DNA of 64,000 nucleotides from Deltaproteobacteria bacterium (GTDB lineage Bacteria; Myxococcota_A; Polyangia; HGW-17), in the NCBI GenBank assembly GCA_016937155.1, contig JAFGWM010000024.1, positions 1 through 64,000 on the forward strand, read 5' to 3'. This document shows positions 7,337 to 15,846 of this stretch, one piece after another. Every line of letters starts with the position of its first letter. The stretch's first letter is position 1. The notes under the pieces are model-generated. The model was not told the origin of the DNA. It saw only the letters and a program-made list of their open reading frames with translations, and did no database searches. The position numbers and the translations under genes were made by a program.

Positions 7337-9352
7337 TTATTTGATTTTATCAAGACCGCGACCAAGGATAACAAATTCAACACGACGGTTTTTAGCTCTA
7401 GCTTCGGCTGTCTTTCTACGATCAATAGGTCTGGATTCTCCATAACCCTTGGCAGTGAGCCGTGATGAACCAATACCATGATCAATAAGGTACTGACGTA
7501 CACTGTTGGCACGATCATCAGAAAGTTTGAGGTTGTAACTTTCGCTTGCTCTGTCATCTGTGTGACCCTGAATCTCAATCTTTGTGATTTTAGGATGAGC
7601 CTTGAGTGTAGCTACAATGGCATCCAGAATTCCGAAGCTTTTCGGAAGAATTTCAGACTTACCTGTTGCGAAATAAATCTTCTCATAGATCTCAATGGCT
7701 CCCTGGGTAACCCTGACTTTTCCCTTGTCGGGACATCCGTCCTTGTCTTCGAATCCGTTGAACGTTTCAGGCTCATTGGGACACTTGTCGACCACATCTA
7801 AAATACCATCCTGATCATTGTCGGGATCCGGACAGCCATCTTCATCCTGGAACCCGTCCATGTCTTCCTTGGTATCCTTGAAGTTATTTTTCTTGTCAGC
7901 ATCTCTTCCTGGACAAATATCCTTAAAGTCAGGGATTCCGTCTCCATCATTGTCCTTATCAGGACAGCCATCACTGTCTTCAAATCCATCTTTATCCTCT
8001 GGATCATCAGGACACTGATCCTTGTCATCAGGAATTCCATCACCATCACGGTCAGAAGAGTTGTCTTCCGGACAGCCATCCTCGTCCTCATAACCGTCTT
8101 TGTCTTCAGGCTCATTGGGACACTTGTCGAATTTATCGGGGATTCCATCCTGATCGTTATCAAGATCGGGGCAGCCGTCTTCATCCTGGAAGCCATCAAA
8201 GTCTTCCGGATCATCCGGACACTTGTCAACATCATCAGGATAACCATCTTCATCTCTGTCTCCGATGAAGGGTTCAAACACGAATGTGGCAAAAAGTCTG
8301 AAATCAGGTGCTCCAACATGATCACCAAGGAGACCGGTGATTCCTACGCCACCACCGATTGCCAGGAAGGAATTGGCGGCAAGATATAACTTAAGACCGG
8401 CCAAAGCTTCAACAGGCATTACATTTTTATTGTACTCCATTGCATAAGCAGGGTTGGTAAGATCATCATCTTTCCCTAAAGATGAAAGTTCAACACTTCC
8501 AAAAAGTTCACTTACAAAATGGACTTTTTCAGAAAGCTTATAGGTGAGGCCAACGCCATAATTCACATCATAAAGCTGACTCAGGTTCTGTGTACCGTTA
8601 TTATCCCTTGTTCCATCAAAATTACATGGACCATCGGTACAGCCAATCCAGCCGCTATTTTCAAGAAGTTCGTTGGAATCACTTCCCACACGGATCCTGG
8701 CGCCAAGGTTAAGACTCACAAATCCCTTGTTTTTACCAATTCGCTTGTCAACAACCATTTTAGGCCAGATGGTATATCCCCCTGTTCCCATGAATGCATC
8801 ATCATTTCCGGTAGGAAAACTCACACTCATCATAGCAGCAAGACCAACAGGATACTTGGATGACGCAAGAATTCTCCATTTTAAACTGAGATAAGCATCT
8901 CCAGCACCCTGAACACCATATTTCCCCTGCTCATCATAACCAAGTGGTGAATCTATACGCTGAGGGTTATCTCCCTGATCCCAAACACTTACATCTCTGG
9001 GAGTTGTCTGACCGCTGGAAATTGAAAACGGCATACCAACACCAAGTTCGAAATACTTAAATAGTCCGATTGAAAACTGAAGATATGCACTAAGCATCTG
9101 ATCAACAGTAAATTCCCGCCCGTTTCCTTCCAGTACAAGGGGATTCCATGCATTTGTAATCCCAAGAAGAATACTGATCTTCTTGTGACCCAGCACCTGA
9201 GTGGAATCAACACCGAAATGCCCTTTTGAGTCCATAGCAGGACGGAAAAGCTGCAAATCAACGGGACCACCCTGTGCGTTAACATTTCTGATCCCTGCAA
9301 GAGTAAAGATCATTGATGCAACTAAAATTATTAGTTTTTCTCCAGTTCTCAT
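7337..9352 (-). CDS. OmpA-family outer-membrane protein with thrombospondin type 3 repeats
   Basis: A 671-residue protein: signal peptide (about 1-26), an N-terminal beta-barrel-like region (about 27-365), a run of acidic calcium-binding thrombospondin type 3-like repeats (about 370-540, pattern D-x-D-x-D-G-x-x-D with CPDDPED), and a C-terminal OmpA peptidoglycan-binding domain with IYFATGKSEI, IQGHTDDRAS, LSDDRANSVRQYL and NRRVEFVI. It would tether the outer membrane to peptidoglycan, with the Ca-binding stalk spanning the periplasm. The start has a strong GGAGG six bases upstream. The repeat DNA itself is internally repetitive (about 7735-8260). Confidence 0.92.
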   Translation of the reverse strand: MRTGEKLIILVASMIFTLAGIRNVNAQGGPVDLQLFRPAMDSKGHFGVDSTQVLGHKKISILLGITNAWNPLVLEGNGREFTVDQMLSAYLQFSIGLFKYFELGVGMPFSISSGQTTPRDVSVWDQGDNPQRIDSPLGYDEQGKYGVQGAGDAYLSLKWRILASSKYPVGLAAMMSVSFPTGNDDAFMGTGGYTIWPKMVVDKRIGKNKGFVSLNLGARIRVGSDSNELLENSGWIGCTDGPCNFDGTRDNNGTQNLSQLYDVNYGVGLTYKLSEKVHFVSELFGSVELSSLGKDDDLTNPAYAMEYNKNVMPVEALAGLKLYLAANSFLAIGGGVGITGLLGDHVGAPDFRLFATFVFEPFIGDRDEDGYPDDVDKCPDDPEDFDGFQDEDGCPDLDNDQDGIPDKFDKCPNEPEDKDGYEDEDGCPEDNSSDRDGDGIPDDKDQCPDDPEDKDGFEDSDGCPDKDNDGDGIPDFKDICPGRDADKKNNFKDTKEDMDGFQDEDGCPDPDNDQDGILDVVDKCPNEPETFNGFEDKDGCPDKGKVRVTQGAIEIYEKIYFATGKSEILPKSFGILDAIVATLKAHPKITKIEIQGHTDDRASESYNLKLSDDRANSVRQYLIDHGIGSSRLTAKGYGESRPIDRRKTAEARAKNRRVEFVILGRGLDKIK

Positions 9353-9471
9353 ATTTTCCTCCAGAAACTGTCTGGCCTACGTTAGAAAAAGCAGGTGATT
9401 TTGTCAATATTTCAATAGTTATAAGTGAATTTTTATCAGTATTTACCCAAAAAAACTCAGAGTCCCTGATT

Positions 9472-11088
9472 TTAATATTCAAGAAGGATATCCGTCAGAC
9501 CAAGATTCAGAACATAACATCCCCTTGAGTAAACACCTTCATCATACTTGTAAACTGGTGTATCATGCTCCCCTAAGAGACATCCTCTCCTGAAATGCTG
9601 ACCATTAAAAGAAATAAGAATTCTACCGTTCAAAACCGGATATTCACAGATGAGATCACAACTGTCACCATCATCATTTGCCGCTGTAAGTATTGCATGA
9701 CCGGGACACTTGAGATCTGCACATGAAGGAAGAACAGGATATTCACCACGAAATTCTCTATCAACTGTCATATGCTCAAAGGTTCCAACTTCAGTTTCAA
9801 GCAGAGTCAGATCCATTGAATCTCCATCTGAATTTTCAAACTGCAGCTCCAGTTCGTAAGTTTCATTCAGATATTCAATGAGTGCACGCCGATAAGAATT
9901 CATTTCTTCTGGAGCGAAAACAGCAACAACCTGACCTCCATTTTCCAGAACACTGTTCATTTCATCAAGAGATGAAGCATCCACGCTTTGTTTTGGTTCA
10001 ACATTCATATGCACATCAGGAGTGAAGGGGAGCACTGTTCTGCTGGCGTGAGCGGTAACATCCTGTACTCGATTCATATTCACATAAAAGGTATAATGCT
10101 CATCTCCTCCGGTTTTCCCCATGGACAACTGATCAGAGGCTGTATCAATCCTGATGTTCAGCCCAGTGGTGGGACGATTTCTCAGAGGAACATCCTCATC
10201 CTCACGGTGGGCAAGCCACTCAAAGGCATTGAAGGCAAGACCATCATCATCTATGAAAAAGATGTAGGGATCACCAAACATGTTCTGATCACCGGCAACA
10301 AATACACCGCCCTCTCCATAACTAACTGCCTGAACCACAGCCTGAGGTCCCCACGGCTCACTTTCCTCCTTGCTCCAGTTACCGTAAAAACCAAAATCGT
10401 TTGATTCATCCCAGAAATCACCCCAGCCACTTTCAGAAGTAAAACCGGTTCCTCCGGGACCGTCAATAGGCCCGCCGGTCTGGAGACAGTACTCATAAAT
10501 ACCAGCATTAACCACGTGGTCAGTTAAATCCTGAACAAGAATCCACCCCAGACCGCTAACAGTGTGAGGCGAAACATCTATGGCGATTTCATATCTTATT
10601 TCAATTCCGTAGGGAGCCAGTAGAGGATTGGTCTTTTCAGCATGGCGATACACATTTGTGTGATCTGCAATAACAAAAAGACCACCACCCCCTTCAACCC
10701 ATTTTCTGACATCTTCTATTTCCTGTTCAGTAAAGTCCGGTTTATCACTATCCATCAGATTGATAAAAACAATGTCGTAATTTTTCAGGAGGTCAGATGT
10801 AAGTTTTCCACTTACAAGTCTGTCATGGGAATATCCGTTCTCATTCAGATGCCTGAAAATACGCCGGTATCCGTACATATGCGTATACAAGAAATCGGAT
10901 TCAACAAGTCCCAGAGTGGAATTCTGTTTTATTGCATGGACATTATCTTCAAGAATCCTGGTTACAGGACCTTCATAATCAACTGGAATTTCTCCACCTG
11001 TAACAACCTTTTCACCGGAAGAAGAATCATCATCACAGGCAACTGCCAAAAACACTATCATAAGCAAAAATAAAAATTTAGATTTCAA
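9472..11088 (-). CDS. Lipoprotein with DUF4350 / glutamine-amidotransferase-like domain
   Basis: A 538-residue predicted lipoprotein with the short signal MKSKFLFLLMIVFLAVAC and an acidic DDDSSS tether. Residues about 40-300 resemble the GATase1-like fold seen in DUF4350 proteins: YDIVFINLMD, VRKWVEGGGGLFVIADHTN, and FVAGDQNMFGD. No Cys nucleophile typical of active amidotransferases was seen in the usual place, so it may be a binding domain. The C-terminal 200 residues contain a Cys-rich segment (SCADLKCPG, DSCDLICEYP). The start codon is TTG at 11088 with AAGGTG five bases upstream; the first in-frame ATG would leave too short a signal peptide. The function is unknown. Confidence 0.6.
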   Translation of the reverse strand: MKSKFLFLLMIVFLAVACDDDSSSGEKVVTGGEIPVDYEGPVTRILEDNVHAIKQNSTLGLVESDFLYTHMYGYRRIFRHLNENGYSHDRLVSGKLTSDLLKNYDIVFINLMDSDKPDFTEQEIEDVRKWVEGGGGLFVIADHTNVYRHAEKTNPLLAPYGIEIRYEIAIDVSPHTVSGLGWILVQDLTDHVVNAGIYEYCLQTGGPIDGPGGTGFTSESGWGDFWDESNDFGFYGNWSKEESEPWGPQAVVQAVSYGEGGVFVAGDQNMFGDPYIFFIDDDGLAFNAFEWLAHREDEDVPLRNRPTTGLNIRIDTASDQLSMGKTGGDEHYTFYVNMNRVQDVTAHASRTVLPFTPDVHMNVEPKQSVDASSLDEMNSVLENGGQVVAVFAPEEMNSYRRALIEYLNETYELELQFENSDGDSMDLTLLETEVGTFEHMTVDREFRGEYPVLPSCADLKCPGHAILTAANDDGDSCDLICEYPVLNGRILISFNGQHFRRGCLLGEHDTPVYKYDEGVYSRGCYVLNLGLTDILLEY

Positions 11089-11162
11089 TTTAACACCTTA
11101 TTTCATTAAGAGAACATTCTCACTAATTATGAACCGGAAAGAAAACTGTGCCAGCAGGATAA

Positions 11163-13025
11163 TCATTTTTTTGCAAAGAAATGCAAAAAGACTGCTCTGA
11201 AGTTAAACACCATTATGAGGAACAGTATCAGGACCACAGGGATTTTCCATAAAACGCCCCAACTTCGGGGTGTTTCATTTCCAACAATTACGTATGCATT
11301 TGAAGGAATATTAACGGGGGGATAAAACTTGAATTTCCGGAGGGATTTAAGAGGAAGACTGTAAGTTGACTGAAGTTTTTCATGTTCCAGAACTGATGCA
11401 GTCATAGTACGCCTGACACCATTTTGTGAATATTTGAAAGTGCGTTTTGTTTCTTTCAGGTACTTTGGAAAATCAGTTCTGGTACCCGCAATCACAAGGG
11501 ATTCACCCTGAAGACTTATATTCCTCATCTCTGTGTTAAAAATAAAAGCACTCCGGGGTCTTATATACATTTCAGGATAAATATATTTACACTGTCCAGG
11601 TCCCTTGATTTTACTGTCACACTTCTTGACAATTCCACTTTTTGCAGAAATTGCCATTGCATCTTCAGATGGCATTCTCACGATAACTTCCCAATCCCCC
11701 TCATTTCCATCATAGGTGTTTGCGATCAGTTCAGAAGGTATTGAAAAAGGATAGTTTTTAAGTTTCAGCCAGTACAGAACATCCGGCAGCTCGGCAAAAG
11801 GCATCCACACCATGCCAAGTTTCAGACTGACACTTTTTGCATTACATTTTGCTCCCTCAATAATCATTCTGCCTTTTTTATCAAACGGAATTTCCGTCAT
11901 ACTGTTCATTTCAAGGATTCTTGTTCCGTATGGGACTTTGATAATTTTATCCCTAAGTTCAGATGTTTTTTCTGCGGTATCCTTTACTGAAGGTTTATTT
12001 CCTGTAGCCTTTTTGTCATGATTTATCACCACAGGTTTTTCAGTGCTTTTTAAAGGATCTGCTGCAGGATTTTTTACAGGATCTGTTTTTTCCACATGGG
12101 AGTTTCCGGTGACAGACTCATTCTCTGGTAAGGAATGAATATCCAAGGATCTTTCAATGATTACATCTCCACCTTTTTGACCATTGCAGACATCTGCCTT
12201 ATATGTTCCTGACGTTACAGATATTTCAGCAGAAATTTCTTTTTTACGGTTAAACGTCAGGATATAGTCACCCTCAAAATAGGCTTTAACATCAACCTTG
12301 AAATCCCCATGTGGTTTTATAACCCTTGAAGTATCTGTAATGAAAACACCGGTATTATTTTTGAGATTATCCTTGTTTTTGCGATACATTTCCAGAATAC
12401 GCGGAGGATCCTTCTCCTTGTCCATGAACATGGGATTGAATAAAATGTCCTGATCGAGATCTTTCATATTATTTTTATAGAAAGCCTGAATTCTGGCACC
12501 CTCTTTAACATCATCAATTTTAACAACTCTTCCTGTGTGAACTGTTGGAATATCACCAATAAATTGAGGTTTATCAGATGCCATCTTTACGATTACGCTG
12601 TTTTCAGTTTCCTGCAGAATGAAGTAAAGATAGTAACCACTGGCATTTTTCTGAGTACGGGGATGAAACAGTTTCTGCCCCCTTGGAACAGGAAGAATAC
12701 TCTGAATAATCGGCCTTCCTGAAATCTTTACAAACTGATTGCTCTTAAGTGTACCTTTTTCAATGGCCCGTGAAATATCACCAATATCCGTTGGGGAAGA
12801 ATTAAAAAGACCTTTGACTCCATATATAAAATCATTAAAGAAAAGATATATGAGAACACTGCTGAAGAAGATTACCGCTATGGACACATAGGGGTTACGT
12901 TTCCATTTCTTTGACCAGGATGGCTTGAAACTGAAATCCAGAGGGGCCTGTTCTTTCTCGCCTTCCTCGAAAAACTCGTTTTCGAGATCTGAATTTTTCA
13001 TATCATTATCTTTGTTTTCTGACAT
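11163..13025 (-). CDS. Large bitopic membrane protein of unknown function
   Basis: A 620-residue protein not recognised as any family. It has an acidic cytoplasmic N-terminus (residues 1-45), a membrane segment VSIAVIFFSSVLIYLFF (about 46-64), a large extracytoplasmic region with a Lys/Pro/Asp-rich linker (about 290-355), and a second membrane segment VVLILFLIMVFNFRAVF near the C-terminus. Two hydrophobic ends put the 500-residue middle in the periplasm. It starts at 13025 with GGAGG and AGG upstream and is divergent from the TPR-like gene at 13134, so both may share a control region of about 100 bases. Confidence 0.55.
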   Translation of the reverse strand: MSENKDNDMKNSDLENEFFEEGEKEQAPLDFSFKPSWSKKWKRNPYVSIAVIFFSSVLIYLFFNDFIYGVKGLFNSSPTDIGDISRAIEKGTLKSNQFVKISGRPIIQSILPVPRGQKLFHPRTQKNASGYYLYFILQETENSVIVKMASDKPQFIGDIPTVHTGRVVKIDDVKEGARIQAFYKNNMKDLDQDILFNPMFMDKEKDPPRILEMYRKNKDNLKNNTGVFITDTSRVIKPHGDFKVDVKAYFEGDYILTFNRKKEISAEISVTSGTYKADVCNGQKGGDVIIERSLDIHSLPENESVTGNSHVEKTDPVKNPAADPLKSTEKPVVINHDKKATGNKPSVKDTAEKTSELRDKIIKVPYGTRILEMNSMTEIPFDKKGRMIIEGAKCNAKSVSLKLGMVWMPFAELPDVLYWLKLKNYPFSIPSELIANTYDGNEGDWEVIVRMPSEDAMAISAKSGIVKKCDSKIKGPGQCKYIYPEMYIRPRSAFIFNTEMRNISLQGESLVIAGTRTDFPKYLKETKRTFKYSQNGVRRTMTASVLEHEKLQSTYSLPLKSLRKFKFYPPVNIPSNAYVIVGNETPRSWGVLWKIPVVLILFLIMVFNFRAVFLHFFAKK

Positions 13026-13133
13026 ACCTGTGTTCCTCCAGCAGAACCAAAATGCATAAATATGACAGCATGGTCAAGTGTACCGTTGAAAAAATGCAAT
13101 AAAACCGTATTATTTCTCTCCGGACGGCAAATT

Positions 13134-14045
13134 ATGGTATTTAACACTTCTTCTATACTTTCTAAACTCGTAAAGTTATCTGTTTTTGGAGTAATTTTTT
13201 CATTTTCTCTTCTGAGCGGTGAACTGGCCAGACAAAAAAGGAACATGATACCGGACAATCTGGATACTTTTTTTCTGCCATCCGGAAAAATGCTGTCTAT
13301 CTCAAGCATAGGATACAACCGAATGCTTGCAGATCTGATATGGATCAAAACTCTTATGTATTTCGGTGAGGAAATGAATGGTTACGTCAGACAAACCTGG
13401 CTGCCCACATATATCAGTACCGTCCTGACCCTCGATCCCATGTTTGAATTTGCATATGAATGGGCCGGAGCAGCAATGATTTACAGCGGTGCTGTTATTG
13501 ATGAGGATAATGTCAGAAGGGCAAATCATTTCTACGAAGAGGGACTTAAAAGATTCCCCGATAACTGGAAAATGGCTGCTGGAGTAGGTTTTAATTATGC
13601 CTATGAACTGCATCCTAAAGATCCTAAGGAAAAAAGCAAAAACAGAAGAAAAGCCATCAAATTCTTTCTAATGGCAGCAAAATCTTCTGATGCACCCACA
13701 TACGTGAAAGCTCTGGCTCTGACACAAATGGACAGAGAAGGCTTCAAACAGATGGCAGCGACATTTCTCAAGCAGTCTTATGCTGCTGCCAGGGATGAAA
13801 ACGAAAAACGTCTTTTGGAAGAAAAAATGAAAAACATCCTTGGAGAACGAGATATGTTTTTGTTGAAATACAATCAGGATCTTCTTTACAACAATTACCA
13901 CAAGAGTCTGTCATACGGAGATATAAATCTCTACATTCAACTTGGTCCAAGACCCTCTACCCTGAATGACTCCGGTACATCCGAAAATTCAACTGAATCT
14001 GAAAATGCTGGGAATATAAATAAGACATTAAAATCTAAAGATTAA
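13134..14045 (+). CDS. Membrane-anchored TPR-like protein
   Basis: A 303-residue protein with an N-terminal membrane anchor or uncleaved signal (LVKLSVFGVIFSFSLLSG), followed by helical repeats reminiscent of TPRs: FAYEWAGAAMIYSG, RANHFYEEGLKRFPDNWKMA, NRRKAIKFFLMAAKS, YVKALALTQMDREG. The C-terminus is Ser/Asn-rich and low complexity. The start at 13134 is preferred because the upstream alternative (13062) would add 24 non-hydrophobic residues before the anchor; GGACGG lies upstream. A scaffold role in the cell envelope is inferred only. I cannot name the family. Confidence 0.55.
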   Translation: MVFNTSSILSKLVKLSVFGVIFSFSLLSGELARQKRNMIPDNLDTFFLPSGKMLSISSIGYNRMLADLIWIKTLMYFGEEMNGYVRQTWLPTYISTVLTLDPMFEFAYEWAGAAMIYSGAVIDEDNVRRANHFYEEGLKRFPDNWKMAAGVGFNYAYELHPKDPKEKSKNRRKAIKFFLMAAKSSDAPTYVKALALTQMDREGFKQMAATFLKQSYAAARDENEKRLLEEKMKNILGERDMFLLKYNQDLLYNNYHKSLSYGDINLYIQLGPRPSTLNDSGTSENSTESENAGNINKTLKSKD

Positions 14046-14110
14046 ATTCACTTCTTTCTTTGTCCGTAATTCCCTTTTATAAAAATTTTTTACTCACTTT
14101 AAATAAAACC

Positions 14111-14204
14111 GTTGTAAACCTGTATAAAATTATTCACCAGTTGTATACAAATATTTACAACCGGTTATAATTATACACATTTTCTTAAAACATATTCCTT
14201 GACA
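14111..14204 (+). promoter_or_regulatory. Control region upstream of the small lipoprotein pair
   Basis: The 216-base gap before the first small lipoprotein is very AT-rich and holds an inverted repeat GTTGTAAA (14111-14118) / TTTACAAC (14154-14161) with a perfect palindrome TTGTATACAA (14141-14150) between its arms. A consensus -35 TTGACA lies at 14199-14204; the -10 box is unclear (AATTCT at 14222 with a 17-base spacer). It probably binds a repressor or activator; inferred from symmetry only. Confidence 0.35.
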
Positions 14205-14261
14205 TCAATATGAACATGGGCAATTCTAATGTTGCTAACAAACTAACACTATGGAGGTGTC

Positions 14262-14597
14262 ATGAAACATATTACAGCAATTTTACTAGCATCGGCGTTT
14301 TTATTTGCCGCATGTTCAACACAGCGGGTTTTAGTAGAATCGCATCTTCCAAACCAGGTCCGGCTGACCAGTCAACAGCAGGGCTGTAAATATCACAAAG
14401 GTGAACTGGTTGCTTATGGCGCATGGGGAGCCTGGGGTCAGAAGTCAACAGCAAATCTTGTTGAAGGAGCGAAAGGTCCAGTAAGAGTGGAATTTAAAAA
14501 CACTCCCGGAAGCTGGCTTTTAACAGCACTTTTATGTCCTTTCACACTCTGTTTTGTTCAGTTTAAAACCCTTGAAGTTTACGAATGTGCGGAGTAA
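14262..14597 (+). CDS. Small lipoprotein, Bor-like, paralogue A
   Basis: A 111-residue lipoprotein (MKHITAILLASAFLFAAC, lipobox FAAC). The mature part has PNQVRLTSQQQGCKYHKGEL, a short hydrophobic stretch LLTALLCPFTLCFVQF and the ending TLEVYECAE. Size, layout and the C-terminal LEVYEC recall the phage-derived Bor/Iss serum-resistance lipoproteins, but similarity is weak. It is followed five bases later by a second gene of the same design; the two look like an old tandem duplication. GGAGG lies six bases before the start. Confidence 0.6.
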   Translation: MKHITAILLASAFLFAACSTQRVLVESHLPNQVRLTSQQQGCKYHKGELVAYGAWGAWGQKSTANLVEGAKGPVRVEFKNTPGSWLLTALLCPFTLCFVQFKTLEVYECAE

Positions 14598-14601
14598 GAA
14601 T

Positions 14602-14961
14602 ATGAAAAAATTAATTTTTGTTTTAACTCTAGGTATGATTGGTATTATTGGTTCTTCCTGCACAACCGTGAGGATCGTAGCCCCTCCGGGAACTCAGGTA
14701 ACTCTGGCTAGCCGAAATGCAAAATGCAACTGGGTGAAAAGACGCAAAGTTGTTTATCTTTACGGTGTTCCACTTAACTGGACAGTTTTTAATGAACTTC
14801 TTGCCGGTGTGAGACAGCCTGTTAAAATCCAGATTTTAAACACATGGTGGGATAATTTCCTCTCAAGTGCTTCCTCTAGTCATGACAGAAAAGGTCGCAG
14901 CAGAAACGAAATTGAAATCAAAACTATGGACGTTTATTCCTGTGTTGAACCTGGCCTTTAA
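14602..14961 (+). CDS. Small lipoprotein, Bor-like, paralogue B
   Basis: A 119-residue lipoprotein (MKKLIFVLTLGMIGIIGSSC, lipobox GSSC). The mature part mirrors its upstream neighbour: PPGTQVTLASRNAKCNWVKR matches the GTQV/NQV..T...CK.HK region, then a YLYG motif matching AYG, and the ending IKTMDVYSCVE matches FKTLEVYECAE. The middle has a Ser-rich insert. The start at 14602 follows GGAG by seven bases. Cotranscribed with the first; the function is unknown. Confidence 0.6.
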   Translation: MKKLIFVLTLGMIGIIGSSCTTVRIVAPPGTQVTLASRNAKCNWVKRRKVVYLYGVPLNWTVFNELLAGVRQPVKIQILNTWWDNFLSSASSSHDRKGRSRNEIEIKTMDVYSCVEPGL

Positions 14962-15147
14962 ATTAAATTCTTTTTCCCCTCTCTGCAAATCTAAGAATCA
15001 ATAAATTTTATATAATTTCAGATATTTAATTTCATGGAGATACGGCTAAGTTTTCTCTGCAATACTGGAGCATACTTGACGTGGACTTTTTTATGGTCAC
15101 ATTTTTTCTATCAGTGCTGCTGACTCACTGAAAAATTGGAATCTTAC

Positions 15148-15846
15148 ATGAATATAAAACCGGTAATAGATCACGATATATGGAAATCAGAGAGTTTTCT
15201 AAATTCACATCTTCCTGATAACTTTCTTTTATCTGTATTTATCTATGCACTTATAGCGTGGGCTGTGACTGTACTTGATATGATGGTACCTTCCTTATCA
15301 AGAATTATGAGAGCAAATGGACACAATGTTTTCGAACAGGGAAGATATATTAATCTTGTCTGGGGAGTTTTTGCTCATGGGAGCATTTCACACTATCTTT
15401 CAAACATGATGTATATTGTAATTTTCGGAAGTCTGATAAGTGGATACTTCGGACACAGGATTTTCTGGTTCATGCTTTTCCCTGCAGCACTTATCACCCA
15501 TGGTATATCGCTCTACTCTTACAGTCCCAACACTACTCTGATTGGTTCAAGCGGGTTTGTTTTTATAATAATGCCTTACTGGATAATACTCCATTACTTG
15601 TCCACAAAGCATAATGACGGATTGAGAAGAGGTCTTAAAACTGCAGGATTTGCAATCATGATGCTCTACCCCATGAGCTTCAAGCCCACAACATCATACC
15701 GCACACATTATATAGGAATGATAGCTGGAATAATATTAGGACTCATTTCCGGACAGGTTTTGAAGAATGACATCAGAAGAAGAAACATTGAATACTGCAG
15801 TGAAAAAACTGTTATTAGGGATACGGGATTATTCCACAATTCCTGA
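15148..15846 (+). CDS. Rhomboid-family intramembrane serine protease
   Basis: A 232-residue membrane protein with about six hydrophobic helices. The rhomboid signatures are HYLSNMMY (the H-x-x-x-N of helix 2), LIGSSGFVF (GxSG with the catalytic Ser, helix 4) and YRTHYIGMIAG (catalytic His, helix 6). It would cleave membrane segments of other proteins. It overlaps by 18 bases, tail-to-tail, the gene of a protein carrying a C-terminal-type sorting tag. Since rhombosortases are rhomboids that process such tags, a substrate relation is conceivable but is inference. The ATG at 15148 is used rather than the TTG at 15136. Confidence 0.85.
   Translation: MNIKPVIDHDIWKSESFLNSHLPDNFLLSVFIYALIAWAVTVLDMMVPSLSRIMRANGHNVFEQGRYINLVWGVFAHGSISHYLSNMMYIVIFGSLISGYFGHRIFWFMLFPAALITHGISLYSYSPNTTLIGSSGFVFIIMPYWIILHYLSTKHNDGLRRGLKTAGFAIMMLYPMSFKPTTSYRTHYIGMIAGIILGLISGQVLKNDIRRRNIEYCSEKTVIRDTGLFHNS

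Noticed and set aside
7735-8260. Regularly spaced DNA repeats, considered as a CRISPR array
   Set aside because: The repeats encode the acidic Ca-binding repeats of the OmpA-type protein and vary at silent positions, so they are protein repeats.
7478-8894. Several plus-strand frames opposite the OmpA-type gene
   Set aside because: They lie antisense to a well-supported gene, follow its repeats, and lack start signals.
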